Assembly: GCA_048498555.1 (NCBI GenBank)
Contig: JBEHXT010000027.1
Location: 1 to 64,000, forward strand
Origin: Danxiaibacter sp048498555
Lineage (GTDB): Bacteria > Bacteroidota > Bacteroidia > Chitinophagales > Chitinophagaceae
Direction: 5' to 3'
DNA length: 64,000 nucleotides
Position numbers and translations under genes: made by a program. How positions within the stretch are numbered: position 1 is the stretch's first letter; every line of letters starts with the position of its first letter. The notes below the pieces were generated by a model that saw only the letters and a list, made by a program, of their open reading frames with translations, did not search any database and was not told the DNA's origin. Shown in pieces: positions 55,725 to 63,258 of this stretch.

Positions 55725-55944
55725 TAGCTTGCTTTTGTATAAATATCGGAAAGGAATTCACTAAAAGCCTTAGCACACATAAATATAACATTCGCAGCTA
55801 ATAAAATAGCACGTTTGCTACTTATATAAAAACTTGCACTATTGACGCGTTGTGCCACAGCTCGTTTTAACAGTTACAATTTGTGCTCGATGCCTTGTCA
55901 AAATTTGTTCGACACTATCTAACACAAAAGCATTTGCAATGCAC

Positions 55945-55977
55945 AAAAAAAGCTGCTCCTTTAGGGAACAGCTTTTT
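55945..55977 (-). terminator. Bidirectional terminator after accC
   Basis: AAAAAGCTG-C-TCC and GGGA-A-CAGCTTTTT form a stem of about 12 bp with A and T runs on both flanks, 20 bp beyond the accC stop codon. Confidence 0.85.
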
Positions 55978-55996
55978 CATTGGTGTTTTATGTTTT

Positions 55997-57343
55997 TTAC
56001 ATTGGCTTCATTTCAAATGATTCCAGGAACTTGGTTGTGAAGTTTCCATTGCGGAAATCTTCATTCTGCATTAACTGCAGATGGAATGGAATCGTTGTTT
56101 TTACGCCTTCTATTACATACTCACTCAACGCTCTGTACATAGTATTGATTGCCTCTTCGCGCGTACGAGCAATGGTGATCAGTTTACCTATCATTGAATC
56201 ATAATAAGGAGGAATTACATATCCTGCATAAACGTGGCTGTCAACACGTACGCCGTGTCCACCAGGTGTATTCAGAATAGTAATCTTTCCAGGAGAAGGA
56301 CGGAAATCGTTGAATGGGTCTTCCGCATTAATACGGCACTCAATTGCATGCATTTGAGGCTCGTAATTCATGCCGGAAATTTTTTCGCCCATGGCAATTT
56401 TTATCTGTTCTTTTATCAGATCAAAATTGATCACTTCTTCTGTTACGCAATGTTCTACCTGGATACGCGTATTCATTTCCATGAAATAGAAATTGCGATG
56501 CTTATCTACCAGGAACTCAATGGTACCAACGCTTTCATAATTGATTGCGCTTGCCGCTTTAATTGCAGCTTCACCCATTTTCTTTCTAAGTTCTGGCGTC
56601 ATAAAAGGAGAAGGAGATTCTTCAACCAGTTTTTGGTGACGGCGTTGAATAGAACAATCTCTTTCACTCAAGTGACAAACAGTTCCATACCTGTCGCCAG
56701 CAATCTGGATTTCAATATGGCGAGGTTCTTCAACGAACTTCTCCATATAGATGCCGTCATTTTTAAATGACGCACCAGCTTCAGCTTTAGCGGTATTGTA
56801 AGCCCTTTCCATTTCGCTCTCTTGCCACACAACACGCATACCTTTACCACCGCCGCCGGCAGTTGCTTTTAATATAACAGGGTAACCAACCTGATTTTTT
56901 GCCAGGTCTTTTGCCTGCTCAAGGCTCTCAAGCAACCCATCACTTCCCGGGATAACAGGAACCCCGGCCTTAATCATGGTTTCTTTCGCTGTCATCTTAT
57001 CTCCCATCTTGTTGATCATTTCGGGTGTTGGCCCGATAAATTTGATATTATGATCAGCACAGATCTGTGAGAATTTAGCATTTTCAGCTAAAAAGCCATA
57101 GCCCGGGTGAATAGCGTCTGCATTGGTAATTTCCGCTGCAGCCATTATATGAGGTATATTTAGATAAGAATCAGCGCTTTGGGGTTTACCAATACAAACT
57201 GCTTCATCGGCAAATTTTACATGCAGGCTATCTTTATCGGCGGTTGAATATACTGCAACAGTTTTAATGCCCATCTCCCTGCATGTGCGTATAACACGCA
57301 AAGCAATTTCACCACGATTGGCTATAAGTACTTTCTTAAACAT
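55997..57343 (-). CDS. accC: Acetyl-CoA carboxylase, biotin carboxylase subunit
   Basis: A 448-residue ATP-grasp enzyme that carboxylates biotin on BCCP with bicarbonate and ATP, the first half-reaction of fatty-acid synthesis. N-terminal KVLIANRGEIALRVIRT, ATP-grasp loop KATAGGGGKGMRVVW (about 158-172), EMNTRIQVEHCVTE and the catalytic-region RPSPGKI. Length is canonical. It is 124 bp downstream of accB with a word-repeat spacer; the pair is conserved in bacteria. Confidence 0.96.
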   Translation of the reverse strand: MFKKVLIANRGEIALRVIRTCREMGIKTVAVYSTADKDSLHVKFADEAVCIGKPQSADSYLNIPHIMAAAEITNADAIHPGYGFLAENAKFSQICADHNIKFIGPTPEMINKMGDKMTAKETMIKAGVPVIPGSDGLLESLEQAKDLAKNQVGYPVILKATAGGGGKGMRVVWQESEMERAYNTAKAEAGASFKNDGIYMEKFVEEPRHIEIQIAGDRYGTVCHLSERDCSIQRRHQKLVEESPSPFMTPELRKKMGEAAIKAASAINYESVGTIEFLVDKHRNFYFMEMNTRIQVEHCVTEEVINFDLIKEQIKIAMGEKISGMNYEPQMHAIECRINAEDPFNDFRPSPGKITILNTPGGHGVRVDSHVYAGYVIPPYYDSMIGKLITIARTREEAINTMYRALSEYVIEGVKTTIPFHLQLMQNEDFRNGNFTTKFLESFEMKPM

Positions 57344-57351
57344 TTAATCAA

Positions 57352-57467
57352 TTTGAAAATTTGAAGATTAAACAGTCTGAAAAATGATGATTAAAAAAAA
57401 GCAACCTGATAAAATGAAAATGGTGTCTCCAATTTCAGATTGTCAAGTTGCCATATTTCAGATTATT
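57352..57467. repeat. Word-type repeat between accB and accC
   Basis: CAATTTGAAAATTTGAAG and CAGTCTGAAAAATG on the left face CAATTTCAGATTGTCAAG and TATTTCAGATTATTTT on the right, which are reverse complements in style. It lies inside an operon, like the element at 13350. Confidence 0.65.
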
Positions 57468-57962
57468 TTATGGTTCTACTAAAAACAGTGGTTGATCATA
57501 TTCAACCGGGCTGGCGTCATCAACCAGAATTTTTACAATTTTACCGCTTACTTCACTTTCAATTTCGTTGAAAAGTTTCATTGCCTCAATAATGCAAACA
57601 ACTTTGCCTGGAGCAACATCATCTCCTACTTCAACAAAGCTGGGTTTGTCGGGAGCTGATTTACGGTAGAAAGTTCCAATCATCGGGCTTTTAATCGTTA
57701 TAAGATTATCAGCTTTAGGTTCCGCAGCAGCTGCAGCAGCTCTGGGCTGTTCCTGAACCGGACCAAATGACTGTACAGGAGCCTGCTGTAAAGCGGGAGC
57801 CTGCAGGTAAGTAGGCTGTGCCATAGGCGCTGCCACAAGGGTTTGAGCCGGTTCTTCTTTTTGCTTGATAGTAATCTTAAAGTCTTTTTCCTCTATACTA
57901 ACTTCTCCGATGTTGCTCTTGTTGATAAGCTTTATCAACTCCTGAATTTGTTTATAGTCCAT
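57468..57962 (-). CDS. accB: Acetyl-CoA carboxylase, biotin carboxyl carrier protein
   Basis: A 164-residue BCCP. N-terminal dimer/association region (1-36), an Ala/Pro/Gln-rich flexible linker (about 37-85) and a C-terminal biotinyl domain (about 87-164) with the biotin lysine Lys129 in CIIEAMKLFNEIE. The thumb-like segment is short. It lies downstream of efp but behind a terminator, so it probably has its own promoter in 57963-58084. Confidence 0.96.
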   Translation of the reverse strand: MDYKQIQELIKLINKSNIGEVSIEEKDFKITIKQKEEPAQTLVAAPMAQPTYLQAPALQQAPVQSFGPVQEQPRAAAAAAEPKADNLITIKSPMIGTFYRKSAPDKPSFVEVGDDVAPGKVVCIIEAMKLFNEIESEVSGKIVKILVDDASPVEYDQPLFLVEP

Positions 57963-58084
57963 ACGACAGATTTTGGAGTTTGGATTAATTTATTGGCTTT
58001 TTTACCCAAAATGAGTGGCAAAATAGGCAAAAAAGCTAAAAATCTTATGTTTTTTGCTGTTTTTTACTTTTGTATACGCTGACT

Positions 58085-58110
58085 AAAAAAGGATGGTTTG
58101 CGCCATCCTT
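58085..58110 (-). terminator. Intrinsic terminator between efp and accB
   Basis: AAGGATGG (58089-58096) pairs with CCATCCTT (58103-58110) around 6 nt. On the minus strand four or more U residues follow, 25 bp beyond the efp stop. This uncouples efp from accBC despite the conserved gene order. Confidence 0.85.
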
Positions 58111-58134
58111 CACAATTTTTACTATAAAAGTATA

Positions 58135-58701
58135 CTATTCCTTAACTCTTTCAACGTATTCACCTGTTTTGGTGTTAACGCGAATCAGTTCTCCATCATT
58201 TACAAACAATGGCACATGAACAGTTGCTCCTGTTTCTACAGTAGCTGGTTTTAAAGCCCTTGTAGCAGTATCACCTTTCAATCCTGGCTCGCAATAAGTA
58301 ACCTGGACAACTATTTTTTCGGGTAACTCAGCGCCAATAGGTTGTTCAGTTTCTGTATTAATAAATACAAATACTTCGCTTCCGTCTTTTAAAAACTGAG
58401 GAGCGTCAATCATTTCTTCCTCCAGGGCAATTTGCTCAAAGGTTTCATTATTCATCAGGTTATAGCCTGATTCATCCTTATATAAGTACTGAAATGTTTT
58501 CTTTTCTACTCGAACCGGGTAAATGTTCTCACCACTGTTCCAGGTTTTTTCAATAGAGCGTTTGTTGTCAACCCCTTTTAATTTGGCCCAAACTTTAGCT
58601 GCGGCCCGCGCGGTTTTATTTTCGCCAAATTCAACAACGGTATACAAACTACCATCCAGCTTCAAGATCATACCACGGCTAATATCAGAAGTTGTTGCCA
58701 T
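58135..58701 (-). CDS. efp: Elongation factor P family protein with a TAR-type (EfpL-like) tip loop
   Basis: A 188-residue EF-P-family protein with the three usual beta domains (KOW-like 1-65, central 70-130, C-terminal 133-188 with EPGLKGDTATRALKPAT). EF-P relieves ribosome stalling at polyproline. The domain I loop, which in canonical EF-P reads KPGKG with the modified lysine, here reads GENKTARAAAKV (residues 26-37; Arg32). That resembles the SPTARGAATL loop of EfpL/YeiP rather than EF-P. The rest (NNETFEQIAL, GLKGDT) is EF-P-like. Gene order next to accBC is that of efp. It is possible that another efp exists elsewhere in the genome. Confidence 0.85.
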   Translation of the reverse strand: MATTSDISRGMILKLDGSLYTVVEFGENKTARAAAKVWAKLKGVDNKRSIEKTWNSGENIYPVRVEKKTFQYLYKDESGYNLMNNETFEQIALEEEMIDAPQFLKDGSEVFVFINTETEQPIGAELPEKIVVQVTYCEPGLKGDTATRALKPATVETGATVHVPLFVNDGELIRVNTKTGEYVERVKE

Positions 58702-58719
58702 ATAATCGTTTTAAAGTTT

Positions 58720-58760
58720 TAATTAGGGCGCAAAAGTAGCAATTGAACGCTAATTATTTT
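58720..58760 (-). promoter_or_regulatory. efp promoter with TTTGCGCCCTAA element
   Basis: The minus strand reads TACTTTTG (a perfect TAnnTTTG) followed by CGCCCTAATT. TTTGCGCCCTAA is identical to the fusA start-site region at 45.73 kb. The -33 element is weak (GTTAAA 19 bp upstream). Confidence 0.55.
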
Positions 58761-59003
58761 AACTTCATTTTTAATTTTTGCAACTTCTTTGAAATAACGC
58801 CAGAACATAGCAAAAAAGCTTCATTTTAAGGCATTTTTAAATTGAAATTCTTAAAAAAAATATTGGAAAATCCCAAATTTTTTTTACAATTTTGTATCAT
58901 CCAAGATGCAGTTCTTCCATTTTTCCTTAACGTTTAGCGTAAATGTTTTTGGTTTCTTGGTCTACTGAATTTTTGGTTTTATTTATTTATTTAATTTTTT
59001 ACC
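58761..59003. other. AT-rich divergent spacer and RRM-gene leader
   Basis: No gene. The plus-strand leader of the RRM gene is very T-rich with several TTTTTG motifs (58930-58985) and ends in TTTATTTATTTATTTAATTTTTTACCATG, a poly-U leader typical of strongly expressed Bacteroidota genes. No clear -7 box was fixed. Confidence 0.4.
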
Positions 59004-59405
59004 ATGAACATTTACGTTGGAAACCTTAACTGGAACATGACCAGTGATGATTTGTACAATTTATTCTCACCTTACGGAGAAGTTGTTTCCGCAAAAATTA
59101 TTACCGACAAATTCAACAACAACCGCAGCAAAGGCTTCGGCTTCGTTGAAATGGGTGATGAGAACGCAGCAAGACAAGCTATCAGCGAACTACACGAAAG
59201 TGAGATCACTGGCCGTAAGATTGTTGTAAACGAATCTGCACCTAAGCAAGACAATGGCGGCGGTGGCGGATTTAAAAAGAAAAGCTTTGGTGGCGGCGGT
59301 GGTGGATTCAACCGTGGCGGCGGCGGTGGATTCAACCGTGGCGGCGGCGGTGGTGGATACAACCGCAACCGTGGCGAAGGCGGCGGTGGATACAACCGTT
59401 ATTAA
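59004..59405 (+). CDS. RRM-domain RNA-binding protein with glycine-rich tail
   Basis: A 133-residue protein with one RNA recognition motif (about 1-80: RNP2 IYVGNL at 2-7, RNP1 KGFGFVEM at about 44-51) and a tail (about 88-133) of repeated GGGGGF and N/Y-R blocks ending NRGEGGGGYNRY. This layout resembles cyanobacterial and plant glycine-rich RNA-binding proteins and is widespread in Bacteroidota, probably as an RNA chaperone. The tail is low-complexity and likely disordered. Monocistronic, with terminator. Confidence 0.93.
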   Translation: MNIYVGNLNWNMTSDDLYNLFSPYGEVVSAKIITDKFNNNRSKGFGFVEMGDENAARQAISELHESEITGRKIVVNESAPKQDNGGGGGFKKKSFGGGGGGFNRGGGGGFNRGGGGGGYNRNRGEGGGGYNRY

Positions 59406-59443
59406 TCATCACTTTTTAGTATAAAAGGTCTCAAATCATCATT

Positions 59444-59469
59444 AAGTCCGGCTTATGCCGGACTTTTTC
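59444..59469 (+). terminator. Intrinsic terminator after the RRM gene
   Basis: AAGTCCGGC-TTAT-GCCGGACTT followed by a T run, 39 bp after the stop codon. Confidence 0.92.
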
Positions 59470-59786
59470 TTTATAAACTGTTTCCATACTAAAAATGGTT
59501 TATCAAAGAAATGTTGTTGTGTCAAAAGCATATTATACAATACATCCATACTTATTCCGCGCTGCACTTATTGAATTGGCCCATCAATGTTTTACCGGCT
59601 TTAATTTCTTTTTCTGAAAACTTCCAGGCATTTATCAGAGTGGAATTTTATAAATGATAACCATTATCTTTGAATCCCTTCATAACGTTACCTGGCCATT
59701 TGCGTACATACGCGCACCAACAGCATTTACAGAGCATTTTGTTCTTAACCGAATAACTAAACAAAATAAAATTGGGAGGAAATTTT
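59470..59786. other. Intergenic region before the GT81/HAD gene
   Basis: No gene. TATCTTTG at 59665-59672 is a perfect -7 element; the nearest TTTT at 59646-59649 is 15 bp upstream, so the promoter is only moderate. Just before the start codon lies GGGAGGA (59774-59780), a strong Shine-Dalgarno sequence that is rare in this window and fixes ATG 59787. Confidence 0.5.
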
Positions 59787-61166
59787 ATGGTGAGTGTTAT
59801 TATCCCCGCATTAAATGAAGAAAAAACGATTAAAAGCATTGTGCTGTTTTGCCTGAAAAACCCTCTTGTAACAGAAGTAATTGTGGTAGATGATAAATCA
59901 GAAGACAATACGGTTGCAGAAGCTACTTCGGCCGGTGCCACTGTAATCATTAGCGAAACCAGAGGCAAGGGTATTTCCATGAGAGACGGTATTAATAAAG
60001 CCACAAATGAAATACTGGTATTTCTTGATGGGGATATAAATCCCTATCCTGATGAAACAATTGCGCTTTTAACTGAGCCCCTGTTATTAAATGAAGTTGA
60101 TTTTGTAAAGGGCACGTTTGCACGAAATGCCGGGCGCGTAACTGAACTTGTTGCTAAGCCCTTATTGACAATATTTTATCCTGGCCTTGCTGATTTTTCG
60201 CAACCTCTGAGCGGAATGATTGCCGGTAAAAAGAATTTTTTCGACAGAATCAAGTTTTATAACGACTACGGCGTTGACGTTGGCATTTTAATAGATATGT
60301 ACTTGATGAAGGCCCGGATCAAGGAAGTGAATATTGGCTATATAGAAAATAAGAGTAAACCCTGGGAGGCGCTCGGAAAAATGAGCAAAGAAGTTGCAAA
60401 AGCAATTATTGCAAAGACTCAGCAGCAAAATCCAACAGAGGTAGATGAGGAATATGTTAAGTCCCTGGAAGAAATTAACAGGCAAATGCACGATGTTTTG
60501 CAGGAAAAATTAGCCAGCTTCAAAAAAATGGCTATATTCGACATGGACGATACTATTTTAAAAGGCAGATTTATTGATGCCTGTGCAAAAAAATTCGGCT
60601 TTACTGCTAAACTTGAAGATCTAAGGGAAAGAGATACAGATCCCATTATCCTTACAAAACATATCGGGCTTTTATTAAAGGGAAGAACGATTGACGAATT
60701 GCTTGACATAGTCCACAACATAGAAATAGTAGAAGATGTTAAACCCGTTATCAGTGCTCTAAAGGAAAGAGGTTATACTGTTGGCATAATCAGCAACAGC
60801 TATACATTGATAACAAATTACCTTATGAAAAATATCGGTGCTGATTTTTCTTATGCGAATCAGTTGGAATTATTCGAAGGAAAGGCAACCGGTGAAGTAA
60901 ATATGCCATCTTATTTCTTCGCCTCGCCCGATAGCAATTGCGGACATGCATATTGTAAAACCAACGCGATGCAATATGCTTGCGAAAAGTACAATGTGAA
61001 ATTTAAGAACTGCATTGCCATTGGAGATAGTAAGGATGACAGATGCATTGTAGGGCACGCAGGTAAAGGATTTGCATTTTGTTCAAAGGATGATATTTTG
61101 AAAAAAATGGCAACCAAAGAAATTAACGAATACAAATTTCAATCAATACTAAATGAGATAGAATAA
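59787..61166 (+). CDS. Fused GT81-like glycosyltransferase and HAD phosphatase, putative glycosyl-3-phosphoglycerate synthase/phosphatase
   Basis: 459 residues in two enzyme domains. Residues 1-215 are GT-A fold and match the GpgS (glucosyl-3-phosphoglycerate synthase) pattern: VSVIIPALNEEKTI, DGD at 81-83, GRVTELVAKPLLTIFYPGL (116-134), QPLSGMIAG and YGVDVGILID (161-170). Residues about 248-459 are a HAD-IB phosphatase: FDMDDTIL (Asp252, Asp254), IISNSYT and GDSKDD. Together they could make a glycosyl-phosphoglycerate and remove its phosphate, giving glucosylglycerate or mannosylglycerate, a compatible solute. A TTG at 59772 is in frame, but the Shine-Dalgarno sequence lies inside that extension. 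A stress-protein gene follows after 31 bp. Confidence 0.78.
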   Translation: MVSVIIPALNEEKTIKSIVLFCLKNPLVTEVIVVDDKSEDNTVAEATSAGATVIISETRGKGISMRDGINKATNEILVFLDGDINPYPDETIALLTEPLLLNEVDFVKGTFARNAGRVTELVAKPLLTIFYPGLADFSQPLSGMIAGKKNFFDRIKFYNDYGVDVGILIDMYLMKARIKEVNIGYIENKSKPWEALGKMSKEVAKAIIAKTQQQNPTEVDEEYVKSLEEINRQMHDVLQEKLASFKKMAIFDMDDTILKGRFIDACAKKFGFTAKLEDLRERDTDPIILTKHIGLLLKGRTIDELLDIVHNIEIVEDVKPVISALKERGYTVGIISNSYTLITNYLMKNIGADFSYANQLELFEGKATGEVNMPSYFFASPDSNCGHAYCKTNAMQYACEKYNVKFKNCIAIGDSKDDRCIVGHAGKGFAFCSKDDILKKMATKEINEYKFQSILNEIE

Positions 61167-61197
61167 CCATATTGTTTAACCCCAAAAAATATTGCCC

Positions 61198-62052
61198 ATG
61201 CCAAACACTTTATACAACATTTTAGTTCCGATCGATTTCACCGCCCGTAGCAAATGGGCTATAGCCAAGGCAATAGAACTTGCAAATACATTTACGTGTA
61301 ACATACATCTTGTTCATGTAGTATCGTCGTTTGCAATACCTGTTATTGGCAGTGATACCGGGTATGTATGGAGTTACGATGCAACAACCGACATGGAATA
61401 CGCTGGCAAAAAGCTGGCGCTATTAAAAGCTCAATATGAAAATCATTTATGCAGCGGTGGAAAGATAGAGATTAGCGTACTGCATGGCCACCCGCAGGCT
61501 GAGCTTAAGGATTATATTGACAAATACAAGATGGACCTTGTTATTAAAGGCTTATCCCGTTTCAACTTGTTGCATAGAATATGGTCAACGGTTTCTATTA
61601 GTTCGCTTGCGCGCAAAACAAGCGTACCCGTGTTGGCAGTACGTTCAAGTGGATTGATCAGCCATTTCAAAAAGATTGTATTGCCATTGCATGACCATGT
61701 GCCCATGCGCAGGATAAGATTTGCGGCAATGCTGGGCCGTTATTTTAAATCAACCATTTACGTGTTGTCATTAAAAACAGAGGGTGGTACAGATATTCCG
61801 ATTTTGAATGATACGCTGGAAATAATTCAAAGCCTCACAACAATTCCTGTACAATCTTTTATACTTGAGGGAAAGAACCTGGCAAAAGCCACGCTGGACT
61901 TCTCGAAGAAAATCAATGCAGACCTTATTATGATAACCTCAATGAAAGAGTTTTATCTTCCGGGCCTTTGGAATAAAGTCACACAAAAACTATTGTCATA
62001 CAAATCAAATATACCAGTATTAACAGTTGACCATAACGGCAATGAGCTTTAA
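61198..62052 (+). CDS. Universal stress protein with two UspA domains
   Basis: A 284-residue tandem UspA protein (domains about 4-148 and 155-284), cytoplasmic. YNILVPIDFTARSKWAIAKA is the N-terminal strand-loop of domain 1. The GxPxx-type nucleotide-binding GH/GS pattern is partial (KGLSRFNLLHRIW, TSVPVLAVRS), so ATP binding is uncertain. ATG 61198 is preferred over an in-frame TTG at 61192. It lies 31 bp after the GT/HAD gene, probably one operon, consistent with osmotic or general stress. Confidence 0.88.
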   Translation: MPNTLYNILVPIDFTARSKWAIAKAIELANTFTCNIHLVHVVSSFAIPVIGSDTGYVWSYDATTDMEYAGKKLALLKAQYENHLCSGGKIEISVLHGHPQAELKDYIDKYKMDLVIKGLSRFNLLHRIWSTVSISSLARKTSVPVLAVRSSGLISHFKKIVLPLHDHVPMRRIRFAAMLGRYFKSTIYVLSLKTEGGTDIPILNDTLEIIQSLTTIPVQSFILEGKNLAKATLDFSKKINADLIMITSMKEFYLPGLWNKVTQKLLSYKSNIPVLTVDHNGNEL

Positions 62053-62077
62053 CTTATTCCTATGTTTAACTACAAAG

Positions 62078-62101
62078 AAGCAGGCTTTTGCCTGCTTTTT
62101 T
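62078..62101 (+). terminator. Intrinsic terminator after the stress-protein operon
   Basis: AAGCAGGC-TTTT-GCCTGCTT then T residues, 25 bp after the stop codon. It also lies 29 bp beyond the end of the convergent LacI gene. Confidence 0.9.
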
Positions 62102-62129
62102 ATTGCTTATATTCTTTTGGACTATGATC

Positions 62130-63146
62130 TCAAAATGATTCGCGAACGATAATCTTTCCTGATTTTAAAATGGTTTTTCCTGGTAACGGTTTTCCATCCT
62201 CTATTGATTTAATAAGAAGATCAACAGCCTGCGTTCCTATATCCTGTATCGGCTGCGATACAACACTGATGGCGGGTGTATTCAGTGCAAATACCAGATT
62301 GTCGTCAAAGCTTATAACAGCTATATCCTTACCTATTTTATATTTAAGTTTTCGAAGCGCTTTCAAGCCTACAATTCCTAATGAATTATTTAAAAAGAAT
62401 ACAGCATCGGCATCAGGACATGTTTCAAAAAAACCAACAAGCCTGTCAACATTCTCTTCCTCATCATCGCCAATATAATGCAGCCTCGTAACCAACTTCT
62501 GGTCGTATTTGATCTTCATCGCCTTTAAGGCATCTTTATAACCATTTTCCCGTTGCTGCATCTGAACCATGTGCAGATCATTCGAAACTAGTGCAATCGT
62601 TTTGTAACCTTTCTTCAATAGCAAACTGGTTGCATCATAAGCTCCCTTATAACTATCAACCATAATACAGGTTGCATTTATGTCAGGAAAATATCTGTCC
62701 AGCAAAACAACCTTCTTATTTATTTGTAGCAGCCTTTTTATTTCAGTCTGCAGTTTTTCAGTAGGAGTAATAATGAAGCCATCTACATGAGCATCCTCTA
62801 ATAACTGCAATATTTCTTTGGCCCGCACGGGATCGTTTTCAGTACTACAATAAAATACTTTATACCCGAGCTTCTTAGCCTCCAATTCAATAACCTTGGC
62901 AATGCTGGCAAAGAAATTATTGGATATATCATCTATCATCAACCCAATGGTTTTCGTTTTGCCTGTACGAAGGCTTTTTGCAAGAAAGTTCGGTTTGTAA
63001 CCAGCTTCTGCAGCTATCTTTTTAACGATCTGAACCTTTTCATCGCTAATACGCATTTCCTTGGCTTTATTGTTTAAAACAAAGGACACCGTAGAAACCG
63101 AAACGCCAGCTTTCGATGCTATATCTTTTATTGAAATCTTTTTCAT
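62130..63146 (-). CDS. LacI family transcriptional regulator
   Basis: A 338-residue regulator. N-terminal LacI HTH (about 3-50; IKDIASKAGVSVSTVSFVLN) plus hinge (KSLRTGKTKTIGLMI), then a periplasmic-binding-protein-like ligand domain (about 62-330). Such proteins sense sugars or sugar phosphates and bind dyads with a central CG. It is divergent from a Gfo/Idh/MocA gene 112 bp away and probably controls it. The AAACGTTT-centred palindromes at 10.7, 32.4, 36.4 and 43.1 kb have the form expected of LacI operators too. Confidence 0.93.
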   Translation of the reverse strand: MKKISIKDIASKAGVSVSTVSFVLNNKAKEMRISDEKVQIVKKIAAEAGYKPNFLAKSLRTGKTKTIGLMIDDISNNFFASIAKVIELEAKKLGYKVFYCSTENDPVRAKEILQLLEDAHVDGFIITPTEKLQTEIKRLLQINKKVVLLDRYFPDINATCIMVDSYKGAYDATSLLLKKGYKTIALVSNDLHMVQMQQRENGYKDALKAMKIKYDQKLVTRLHYIGDDEEENVDRLVGFFETCPDADAVFFLNNSLGIVGLKALRKLKYKIGKDIAVISFDDNLVFALNTPAISVVSQPIQDIGTQAVDLLIKSIEDGKPLPGKTILKSGKIIVRESF

Positions 63147-63258
63147 GGCAACCGATAAAAGTTTGTAACTCCTCGAATAAATTTAATCAGACCAAATTGC
63201 CTCATACCTTCTTCCAAAAATAATTATACATTTAGTAACATTTAATTATTTATGCCAT

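Noticed and set aside
59072..59395. Open minus-strand frame encoding a proline-rich peptide
   Set aside because: It is the reverse reading of the glycine-codon repeats in the RRM protein tail; the plus-strand gene has clear RNP motifs and a terminator.
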